The position numbers and the translations under genes were made by a program. Of a DNA stretch of 64,000 nt, positions 9,801 to 18,344 are shown piece by piece. The number at the start of each line of letters is the position of its first letter. Position 1 is the stretch's first letter. The DNA comes from Bryopsis sp. KO-2023 (taxonomy: Eukaryota; Chlorophyta; Ulvophyceae; Bryopsidales; Bryopsidaceae). The notes beneath the pieces were generated by a model. The model saw nothing but the letters and a program-made list of their open reading frames with translations. It had not been told where the DNA came from and did not search any database. The stretch is from assembly GCA_030272585.1 (NCBI GenBank), contig BSYQ01000011.1, forward strand, positions 3,348,001 through 3,412,000, in the 5' to 3' direction.

Positions 9801-12247
9801 GGCCCGGAAAGCAGCAGCGCTTCAACCAGTACCAGGCGCGACCGATGCTGCAGGGCTTCAGGGCCAACATCGACATACAACCTATCTTGTCGTTGACGGC
9901 CCTCTTGAGATACCTGTGCGGCTACACGTGCAAGGCCGAGGTGGAGAGCGGCGGCTTGATGGCGGTGTTTTCGGAGATCCTCGACGACGCGTGTCGCACC
10001 GCTGAGGAGGCCAACTCCATCTCGGCCGTCGTCAAGATGCTCAACCGCACCATCAAGGAGCATGACGTATGCACGATGGAGGCCTTCCACAAGCTTGCCT
10101 CGGCCAAGCTCACGATGGCCTCTAGGACTTTCGGTGTCATAGTGCTTGACGATTCGAGAGAGATCACCACAGAAGAGGGTGGTTTCCTTCGACGTTCGTG
10201 GATGGACGAGTACAAAAACCGTCCGGACGACATCAAGGAGTGCTTGGAGGACTTCTTTCGATGGTACGACCTTCCGAGGAATGCGGCACCCAAGCGCAAG
10301 ATGAAGCCCAAGATCATCAGGATCTTTCCGCCTTGCCGGCCAGTGCCGCGTGATGACGAGCGCTTTCCCGACTTTTGCCAGCAATACCTTATCCGCTACA
10401 AGGAGTGGAGAGACGTGGATCGGGATTTGCTTGGTGGCGGTGAGATGACTTGGGTCGAGGCATTCGATGCGTTCTTGGAGGAGCAGCCCATGCACAGGGC
10501 GATCGATTTGTTCAGAGAGGTTTCCATCGCTCCCGAGGTGGGGGATGATGATGAGGAGGAGGATGGCTCCGAGGGGAGCGACGACGACTATCGACAGTTC
10601 CCCGAGGACGAGCAGGATGATTGGATGCGGGCTTTGGCTGCCCATCCACAGTTTGCCCGACCCATGATGGAGGCCTCCGATCATGATTGGCACGCGAGCG
10701 CGGCCCAGTACGACGTCCCGACCATGCGGACCTTCATCCAGGACGTGAGACGGGACGGCCCTTTGCCCAGAGATCGTGACCACCTCGATCGTGATCAGCT
10801 CGTTGACAGTCAACGCCTCGCGTATGACATCATCGTGGAGCATGCTCGTTCCGACGACCCTCCTCCCTTGCGCATGATCGTCGAGGGGACCGCCGGCACG
10901 GGCAAGAGTGCCCTGATTCATGCCGTCGTTGCCGCGATCGAGAGAGAGCATGGGGAGGGTTCGGTCGTGGTTGCCGCTCCGACAGGTTGTGCCGCCTTCA
11001 ACGTCGGCGGTTGCACGCTCCATTCTCTATTGATGTTGCCCGTGGGCTCGAGGTGCAAGGACCTCAAGGGCAACGCCTTGAGCCTTCTTCAGGAGAGATT
11101 GAGGGGCGTGCGATATCTCATCATCGATGAGAAATCGATGATCGGGGCATCGACGTTTGCATCGATCGACTCCCGGGGTAGACAGGCGTTTCCGGAGCAC
11201 GCGGATCAGTTGTTTGGGGGCTTGTCGATTGTCATTGAGGGTGATTTCGGACAGCTCCCTCCCGTCAGCGATGCCGAGATGTTCGATCGCGGGCAGAGGC
11301 CCAAGGCGGATCGCTTGCGCGGCTTTGCTGCGTATCGTCAGTTCAGGGTGGTGGTTCGTCTCACTGCGATCATGCGACAGGCGGGCCAAGACCAGGTGGC
11401 CTTCCGGGACATTCTCATGAGGCTTCGACGAGGATGTCCCACGGATTCCGACATCGACGCCCTGATGGCTCGCAACCTCCGTACCCTTTCAGTGGACGAC
11501 AGACAGGCTTTCTCGGATGCCTTGTACCTATGCGCCACCAACGCCCAAGCCGAGAGCCATAACAACGATCGGCTCGTGGCGTTGGATCAACCCACGGCGA
11601 TGATTAGGGCGGAGGATTTGCGAGTGCCCAGGGGTCTTGACGTGGAGGACGCGACGAATCTCCCATCTACCTTGCGCTTATGCAAGGGAGCGAGGGTGAT
11701 GCTGCGAGCCAACCCGTGGACAGAGGCCGGCCTCATCAACGGCGCCATGGGTTTCGTTCATGACATCGTGTACACGTCCACGACTCCCCCTGCATTGCCG
11801 GATGCTGTCTTGGTTCGGTTCGACGACTACAGGGGGCCGAGCTTCTTGGAGGGGGTCGAGGGGGTCGTTCCTATTGTCCCTATCACTCGCGACGTCCGGA
11901 CATCTGCGACCAGGGCTTCTGGAGAGAGGAAGATGCTTCCTCTCATGCCGGCTTGGGCCATCTCCATCCACAAGTCCCAAGGCAAGGGACTCGACAGGGT
12001 GTTGGTGGACCTTGGGACGAAGGAGTTTGCGGCAGGCATTACTTTCGTGGCCGTCAGCCGATCCTTCACCTACGAGGGTCTCGCCTTCGATCCGCCCATC
12101 ACTCGCGGTCGGATCCGATCCCTTGCCAAGCTGAAGAAGCTTGGTCCGCGGTTGGCGGAGTTTGCGAGGTTGGAGGGTCTTGCGGAGCAGACGAGGACCT
12201 TGTATGACGCTGAGGGCATTGAGGGAGTGCTTCGATATATTCAGTAG
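6827..12247 (+). CDS. OTU protease-Rep nuclease-Pif1-like helicase, copy B (1,806 aa)
   Basis: Single intronless ORF; a TAG codon sits directly before the ATG and fixes this start. Domains in order: OTU-type protease about 65-205, with nucleophile Cys82 in NGACFF and His199 in NHYDRV; K/E-rich, probably coiled-coil segment 239-355; C2-C2 zinc-finger-like motif (C388, C391, C405, C408); DUF6570-like region about 433-525; acidic linker 562-586; Helitron-type Rep about 625-1040, with GAPHMHGFLWL (H860, H862), a Cys cluster (C947, C951, C963) and the tyrosine pair Y1029/Y1033; Pif1-like SF1B helicase about 1325-1760. Helicase motifs are Walker A GTAGTGKS (1354-1361), DEKSM (1434-1438), GDFGQLPP (1472-1479), SIHKSQG (1713-1719) and VAVSRS (1741-1746). 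The expected role is nicking, strand transfer and unwinding in rolling-circle transposition. Position 79, usually Asp in OTU proteases, is Asn here and Asp in copy F. Confidence 0.95.
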   Translation: MTSVGETRSFTRSDVQARWMWRNQVCVGLGIPNRRVISRDPFVITPVTSSPYGRQNFSLYEQMNVALGAEFFVDHSSANGACFFNAISKEISGDETSAGTLRTLVCDLAATHPVTFAAFEGCTIDEIKIKINNMRSNDTWASTWTIFAAATLLQTPFEIQLYQRDYPVFKFNPLFPTHLITTSAMDNVFVRLCNTKGNHYDRVYERNELQAITPASLLANINVPIVGNRTPQLKNETGTETETKEERKKRLARERKRKQRSDAKKAKEMRDAEKENIASKPETEKEKRLEKRALLKREREAKLSEEKKKALRETHASEERKRTDTSEKKASDENTRKENERKRKKQREEWATRKKIHKQNLKRTSVDELIRDWERHLEQTVTWHGNVCQSCGETGPGADFSDSTCARCKRNPRYRRAYSEENGLWPDPVPPELTGLTQMEEMLIARIHPCMYIARIHKSGMHRLSGHFIGFMADHSETIEALQRLPVDPRDLPWVVVRQHGVDRTHQDHIVRRGVVLRALRWLQKNNPWYAGIEIDEDVIARLPEHGSPEGLREFTERQAAQAEEEGGFRAHDSDDEADGDVSMHSHAPTTIRGVREVDKIRASVTEAIDRAEGNNVAPFPVREREPIKEFMTRGLFSMAFPTLFPCGAADYTTAGFPDVNGMREYALHLMRWPDRRFARHPRFKFLVVNLADRKAAFCTARVFLKGNLDINKMTVKDLKDLVDEGDSSLMRKILAFGSRIRGTKQFWSDRRGELEEMFRQLTHPVEGSQGYMPSLFFTLSSAEMFWPQIETLLQLDYSDCATEAQRKAKKRRAMVDNADLIDAYFLERSESFLKKVMVPYFGADEFWAKIEYQWRGAPHMHGFLWLPDAPNLMRSAHEEMSADTRAEVIEYFTETVGITLDMDEDFRSAPSTPHPSTRTYTSIGTSDEERARDLEELLRVQGPHVCTNSCFKSKRDRDLGRCRFRFPREVRAHAEIVEDPRQKYRLELARRPGKQQRFNQYQARPMLQGFRANIDIQPILSLTALLRYLCGYTCKAEVESGGLMAVFSEILDDACRTAEEANSISAVVKMLNRTIKEHDVCTMEAFHKLASAKLTMASRTFGVIVLDDSREITTEEGGFLRRSWMDEYKNRPDDIKECLEDFFRWYDLPRNAAPKRKMKPKIIRIFPPCRPVPRDDERFPDFCQQYLIRYKEWRDVDRDLLGGGEMTWVEAFDAFLEEQPMHRAIDLFREVSIAPEVGDDDEEEDGSEGSDDDYRQFPEDEQDDWMRALAAHPQFARPMMEASDHDWHASAAQYDVPTMRTFIQDVRRDGPLPRDRDHLDRDQLVDSQRLAYDIIVEHARSDDPPPLRMIVEGTAGTGKSALIHAVVAAIEREHGEGSVVVAAPTGCAAFNVGGCTLHSLLMLPVGSRCKDLKGNALSLLQERLRGVRYLIIDEKSMIGASTFASIDSRGRQAFPEHADQLFGGLSIVIEGDFGQLPPVSDAEMFDRGQRPKADRLRGFAAYRQFRVVVRLTAIMRQAGQDQVAFRDILMRLRRGCPTDSDIDALMARNLRTLSVDDRQAFSDALYLCATNAQAESHNNDRLVALDQPTAMIRAEDLRVPRGLDVEDATNLPSTLRLCKGARVMLRANPWTEAGLINGAMGFVHDIVYTSTTPPALPDAVLVRFDDYRGPSFLEGVEGVVPIVPITRDVRTSATRASGERKMLPLMPAWAISIHKSQGKGLDRVLVDLGTKEFAAGITFVAVSRSFTYEGLAFDPPITRGRIRSLAKLKKLGPRLAEFARLEGLAEQTRTLYDAEGIEGVLRYIQ

Positions 12248-13543
12248 TTTTTTTCATGTGTTTGTGGGGACCATATTGTTTTCCTTTGGTTCGAGTGTTC
12301 TTTTTTCTGTTTTTGATCATATTTTTCTTTTATATGTTCCTCTTTGATTGTGAGCATGTTTTATGATGTTTTGTTTTAAATTTGTGTGTCTTCGATGTTG
12401 TTTCTGAGTTTTCCACGTAGGATTGATCCAATAGACAGTCACCCAACGAAGATTCTCCCTTGTGCCGTTTTTTTGTGCCGATTCTATGTATCACACGTTT
12501 TGTTTTCTTCCTTTTTTCTTCGTTATTTGCAGTATCCTCGATCCGATGGGTTTTCTTTTTGTAGATTTCGATACCTCCGCATAGTTCGTTTGCTTTCATG
12601 TCGGTTCTACCCTCTCGGATGATGCTATTCTCTTTAAGTTTCTTGGGAGTTCTCTGAGCTATAAGCAATCAGCAACCCGTTTTTTGTTGCGTTCCCCCGC
12701 GCATTACGTGTGTCGCCCCCCACACGAGTCACGGTTTGCCCCGACCGTTTGGATTATTGGATGTTTCCCCGCATCCGTTGGGTACGGCTCCTCTCTATAG
12801 CCTTTGCTGATTGCTATGGTGATGTGCACTCTCTCGATTCTATTGAGATTAAGCTTCGCTCGAGTGGAAGTTTTGCTTTCATTGTTGAAAAAAAAGACGG
12901 AAAAATTGATGCAAGAGAGAAAGAGAGAACGGAGGATTTTTAGACGGTAAAAAAAAAAGTTGAAGTTTCTATGCGGATCTTACGAGGTATCTTTAGGAGG
13001 GAAACGGATATGCACTGTTATGAGGTCGAGGAAAAAAAAAAAAAAAAAAAAAAAAAATTACACCGGATTTAGGGATCATAAATAAAAAAATCATGAGGAT
13101 AAAAGAAAAAAAATTTAGGGCTTAGATATTGGGATTAGAGAAAACAAAGAACATAATAATGTTCGGTTTGGGAGTAGGAATCGGAGAAAAACTTTAAAAA
13201 CTTGAAAATAAAAATAAGGAAAGAATAACGTTCGGTTTGGATTTAGGAATTGAAAAAAAAGAAGGAAAAAAAAACAAAAACAACAACATAAGGAAAGAAT
13301 AACGTTTGGTTCGGATATATGGATGGGAAATAAAAATAATGATAATTGTGATGTGAGTGGAAGTTCAGATTATGCATAGATGTTGCGAAGGCTGGTTATT
13401 TCGCTGTAATCCGTTTTAAGTTTGGTCCTTCCCGTGTTATTTTCACGTGCTCATTCGTGTCACAACTTCGTGTGTCAGACGACGGTTTTCTTTACATTCG
13501 ATTTCCCTCTCTTTGTCAAAGCAATGAGACAGACCGGTTAATT
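12248..13543 (+). other. 3' tail of unit B
   Basis: Collinear with the tail of unit A, including an A26 tract at 13032-13057. It ends in the junction hairpin, where the T-run reads TTAATTGGG instead of the TTAATTTGGG of the A/B junction. A GC-rich satellite spacer follows, not another unit. No gene is called. Confidence 0.7.
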
Positions 13544-15697
13544 GGGAAATCGAATGTAATGAAGATTTTCCTTGGATCAACGATTTTGTCCCCGCAGGGT
13601 ACTAGCCCTGAGGGCGATTTTCCCTGCGTAGCCGGTCACGCTCCGCGCTCGCATGTCTGATTTTCGAGGCGCCATGTCGGTCGACGCTGCTCGCATGGCG
13701 GACCGGCGCGCAGCTGCAGCGAAACTGCGCGGAGCGCAGGTCCGACTCGCGCGACTTGGGTGGTTTCCAGGGCGCTGCGCGAAGCGCAGCGAACTGGCGG
13801 AGAACGAGGGGGGGAGGCGCGAAGCGCAGCAAAGGCGAAGCAAAGTCGAAAAGGAAAGGGCGAGGGAGCTGCGCGCTGCGCAGCTCGCTCTTTTAAAAAG
13901 GTGATGGGCGAGGTCGCTGGGGGCAGCCCAGCGACCTATTAATTTTAAAAAAAGTGATGGTCAGGGAGCTGCGCGCAGCGCAGCGACCGCTTTCAAAGTG
14001 TGAGGGGCCAGGGAGCTGCGCGCTGCGCAGCGACCTGTCAAAGTGACAGGGGTGATGGGCGAGGGAGCTGCGCGCTGCGCAGCGACCTGTCAAATTGACA
14101 GGTGGGATGAGCGAGGGAGCTGCGCAGCGCGCAGCGACCTGTCAAAGTGACAGGGGTGATGGGCGAGGGAGCTGCGCAGCGCGCAGCGACCTGTCAACTG
14201 AACAGGTGTGAGGGGCGAGGGAGCTGCGCGCTGCGCAGCGACCTGTGAAATCGAATGTAACTTTGAAAGTGTGATGGGCCAGGGTGCTGTGCGCTGCGCG
14301 CAGCGACCTGTGGAGTTAGGAAGTGTGATGGGCGAGGGTGCTGCGCGCTGCGCGCGGCGCCCTCCCCAAGGTCTGGTTCGCTGGGAGTTCGAAAAAAAAA
14401 AAAAAAACGAAAAAGGGGTTACCTAATGTAAAAAGGGAAACCGAATGTAACTTACAGCTTGTGGTTCGCTGAGAGTTCGTTCGCTGGGAGTTCGAAAAAA
14501 AAAAAAAAAAAACGAAAAAGGGGTTACCTAATGTAAAAAGGGAAACCGAATGTAACTTACAGCTTGTGGTTCGCTGAGAGTTCGTTCGCTGGGAGTTCGA
14601 AAAAAAAAAAAAAAAAACGAAAAACTGTTACGTTCGATTTCCCTCTCTCTGTCAAAGCGATGGCGGACCGGCGCGATGCTGCAGCGAAACTGAATGGGTG
14701 AGGGAGCTGCGCGCAGCGCAGCGAACTGGCGAAGGACGAGGGGGGGAGGCGCGAAGCGCAGCAAAGGCGAAGCTAATTCGAAAAGGAAGGGCGAGGGAGG
14801 CGCAGCTCGCTCTTTTTTAAAGGTGATGGGCGAGGTCGCTGGGGGCAGCGCAGCGACCTATCAATTTAAAATTAAAAAAAGTGATGGGGAGGGAGCTGCG
14901 CGCAGCGCAGCGACCGCTTTGAAAGAGTGAGGGGCCAGGGAGCTGCGCGCTGCGCAGCGACCTGTCAAAGTGATAGGTGATGGGCGAGGGAGCTGCGCAG
15001 CGCGCAGCGACCTGTCAAAGTGACAGGGGTGATGGGCGAGGGAGCTGCGCGCTGCGCAGCGACCTGTCAACTGAACAGGTGTGATGGGCGAGGGAGCTGC
15101 GCAGCGCGCAGCGACCTATTCAATTAAAAAGTGTGATGGGCGAGGGTGCTGTGCGCTGCGCGCGACGCCCTCGCCCAGATCTGGTGCGCTCAGACTTCGA
15201 AAAAAAAAAACAAAAACCAACGAAAGAGCGCCTTGGGAAAGGGCGCTGCGCGACTGGCGCGACTTGGAAAAAACAAGGGCGCTGCGCGCGACGCCCTGGC
15301 CCAGATTTGGTTTCGAAAAAGAAAAAAAAAAAAAACACGTTTTTTTCCAAGTCGCGCCAGTCCGACTTCCGCGACTTGGAAAAAAACGAGTTCGCTGCGC
15401 GCAGCGCCCTAGCCCAGATCTGATTCGCTCGGAGTTAGAAAAAAAAACAAAAAAACCCACGTTTTTTCCCAAGTCGCGCCAGTCCGACTTCTGGTTCGCT
15501 GGGAGTTCGAAAAAAAAAAATAAAAACGAAAAAGGGGTTACCTAATGTAAAAAGGGAAATCGAATCTAACTTACAGCTTGTGGTTCGCTGGGAGTTCGTT
15601 CGCTGGGAGTTCGAAAAAAAAAAACAAAAAAAAACGAACAACTGTGACGTTCGATTTTCCTCTCTCCGTCGAAGCGATGAGACGGACCGGTTAATTT
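13544..15697 (+). repeat. Satellite spacer between units B and C
   Basis: A leader plus the MSDFRGAM-type segment (13544-13800) is followed by about eight monomers of a 53-bp satellite (13940-14340). Each monomer has the GC core GCTGCGCGCTGCGCAGC or its reverse complement, then a CCTGTC...GACAGG hairpin. A-tract blocks ending in GGGGTTACCTAATG follow, twice, then a second satellite run (14690-15150) and a long inverted repeat (15255-15276 against 15341-15363). The spacer closes with a junction hairpin of the CCGTC/GACGG type. It accounts for the 2,153 bp by which the B-to-C distance exceeds the 9,365-bp unit period. No gene is seen. Confidence 0.7.
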
Positions 15698-18344
15698 GGG
15701 AAATCGAATGTAATGAAGATTTTCCTTGGATCAACGATTTTGTCCCCGCAGGGTACTAGCCCTGAGGGCGATTTTCCCTGCGTAGCCGGTCACGCTCCGC
15801 GCTCGCATGTCTGATTTTCGAGGCGCCATGTCGGTCGACGCTGCTCGCATGGCGGACCGGCGCGCAGCTGCAGCGAAACTGCGCGGAGCGCAGGTCCGAC
15901 TCGCGCGACTTGGGTGGTTTCCAGGGCGCTGCGCGAAGCGCAGCGAACTGGCGGAGAACGAGGGGGGGAGGCGCTGCGCGAAGCGCGGCGCGGCACCATC
16001 GAAAAGGAAAGGGCGAGGGAGCTGCGCGCTGCGCAGCTCGCTCTTTTTAAAAGGTGATGGGCGAGGTCGCTGGGGGCAGCGCAGCGACCTATCAAATTAA
16101 AAAAAGTGATGGGCGAGGGAGCTGCGCAGCGCGCAGCGACCTGTTGAATTAAAAGGTGTGATGGGCGAGGGTGCTGTGCGCTGCGCGCGGCGCCCTCGCC
16201 CAGGTCTGGCTCGCTCGGAGTTGGAAAAAAAGGAAAAAACAGGAAAAAACAGCGAAAAAGAGCGCCTTGGGAAAAGGCGCTGCGCGCAGTGCGACGCGCT
16301 TTCGGTGATCGTGATCGAAAAAACAACTGAGCCTTGCTTCCCTTCCCTTACAGAAATAGAAAAAAACAACTGGGCCGTTCCCCTCCCCTTGAAGCAACCC
16401 AAAAAAAACCACTCTCTCCCTTCCCATCCCCCTTGAAAAAAACTGGCACTTCCTTTTTCCTTTTCTTCAAACAAGGAAAACAAGCCTCTCTTCTCCTCTC
16501 CCCTCCTTTTCCCTTCCCTTGAAAGAACACTGCAACAAATATAAAATAAAACTGGTCCTTCCCTTCTCCCTTATAAAAAAGAGACCCCCCCCCCTCCCTT
16601 TCCCCTTCAAAAAAATAAAAACTGGCCTATCCCTCCCCTTGAAACAGGGAAAAGGAAGCCTTTGCTCCCTTCCCTTGCTCTACTCTGCTCCCTTCCCTTA
16701 CTTGAAAACATAGAAAAAAAACTGGGCGATTCCCTTCCCCTTGAAACAAGCAACAAAAAACCAGGCCCTTCCCTTTCCCATTGAAAAGAACACCTGGCCC
16801 TTCTCTTTCCCTTTGCTCCGTCTCAAAAAAAATACCCTTCCATTCCATTCAATCGAAAAAAAACAACTCTTCCCTTCCCCCTTTTCACTTCCCAGGAACC
16901 ACAGCAAACGACCTATCCTTTCCAAAAAAAAAACAAAAAAAAAACAGGCCCTTCCCTTTCCCATTGAAAAGAACACCTGGCCCTTCTCTTTCCCTTTGCT
17001 TAGCAAAAAAAATACCCTTCCATTCCATTCAATCGAAAAAAAACAACTCTTCCCTTCCCCCTTTCCACTTCCCAGGAACCACAGCAAATGACCTATCCTT
17101 TCCAAAAAAAAAACAAAAAAAAAACAGGCCCTTCCCAACCGATCTGTTTGCTGACGGTGTTTTTACTTCGACTGAATTCAACGTAAAAAGCTGTCAATGA
17201 TGGATACCAGGAAGTTTGACAGAAGCCAGAGTTGTGGATGGGCTGCCCCTCACGCCTGCAAATGGTTCAGAGGAAGCTAGCACTACGTTTACTGCAAGAG
17301 TTCCTTCCCTCTTTACGTTTGTGGTCTCACTTGGGAGTCGAACCCAACCTGGAACCCGCTGTGAGCATTATTTCACGTTCACTCACCTGCGTTTCTTTCG
17401 TCTCCTGGCGAATACCCTCCTCACACGAGTAAGCTCTGGTTTCTCGTGTTTCCGGTCGTCTCTGCCGCCGTCGGCCGTATCGTCAACACGCAGCGAGTCC
17501 ATGTCGATATCTCGAGAAAGTGTTCTCGCGGATCCCCCCCACCATTCCACCCCACCAAAACCGTGAAGCGAAATCGAAGTCCTCAAGGATGACGTACCTG
17601 GAAGAGTGATGTGACTCTCATCCCGTCCCTGTCATTGACGACTTCCGATTCTCGCGTAACCATCGACGATCCACGAAGATCGAGCAAGGAAAGTCGAGGA
17701 AGGAAAAAAAGGCGACGAGCGACGACGTACGCGACGACGCAGGCGTGTTGAGAACGCGAACAAGGTGAGAGAAGAAGGAGGGTGAAGTGGGTTCGACTCC
17801 CACACCTCCTGAAGGCTTATTTCCTGGAAATTCAAACATGTAGGGGTCGACAGAAAAGGTTTTAGGGAAACCTCTCCCTATTCTTCTTTGTTTTCCTTTT
17901 TCTGGCTTGGTTCCACCTTGTTCGCGTTCTTTTTTGGGAGAAACCAACTTCGTCGCCGAAAAGATCTCCCTCCTGTTGAGATTCTTTATGTTTTTCCTCA
18001 TAACTTCTCTTATACCGTGTCGTTTCCGACGAAACAAAGCGCGTTGGAAACGTGGAGTCGAGGGGAAGCCACTACATACTATTTTGTCACGTTTTAAAGG
18101 AAAAACTTTAGGTCGATCGTCCTTTGACGACTTCCGGACGTCGGGAGGGATTCGGCCACCCAAATATTGTATAAAACAAAAGAAAGCTATTGTATAAGCC
18201 TAATGGAGTGCAAATAAATGATTTTTTGAGGCATTGACTATCGTGGGTGTTTCGCATGAAAAATCAGCCCAAGAAACCCCTTGAATCTTCTCTCTATTCA
18301 CGGAATTTCAATGAATTCGTTTGTTTTTTCGAATATTTGTATAG
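15698..18344 (+). other. 5' region of unit C (leader, satellite, polypyrimidine block, promoter side)
   Basis: Collinear with unit B 4180-6826 at an offset of 11,518. It holds the leader and GC satellite (to 16313), the polypyrimidine block (16318-17143), the two T-arm hairpins (17326-17365 minus, 17776-17810 plus) and the TATA-like box (18170-18176). No gene was found. The 181-codon minus-strand frame over the promoter side has no recognisable domain. Confidence 0.65.

Larger units (their letters stand above)
4180..13543 (+). mobile_element. Helitron-like unit B, complete
   Basis: This 9.36-kb unit is bounded on both sides by the junction hairpin. Order: leader and GC-rich satellite (4180-4795), polypyrimidine block (4800-5625), promoter-side region (5626-6826), Rep/helicase ORF (6827-12247), AT-rich tail (12248-13543). 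Its right neighbour is a 2.15-kb satellite spacer instead of the next unit. Canonical Helitron TC...CTRR ends were not recognised. An OTU-bearing Rep/helicase with hairpins at both ends would fit the Helitron2/Helentron group better than canonical Helitrons, but this placement is inference. Confidence 0.8.

Noticed and set aside
9184-10005. 273-codon ORF in another + frame within the Rep region
   Set aside because: A GC-rich shadow of the true frame, which alone carries the HMH, YxxxY and cysteine motifs.
9425-11023. 532-codon ORF antisense to the Rep/helicase gene, present in every A-E copy
   Set aside because: It repeats only because the sense copies are identical. In diverged copy F the same antisense frame is broken into shorter pieces (259 codons at most), while the sense frame stays intact. 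No domain is recognisable.
13940-14340. Regularly spaced repeats resembling a CRISPR array
   Set aside because: The intervals between cores are themselves repeated hairpin sequences, not unique spacers; there are no cas genes and the context is eukaryotic.
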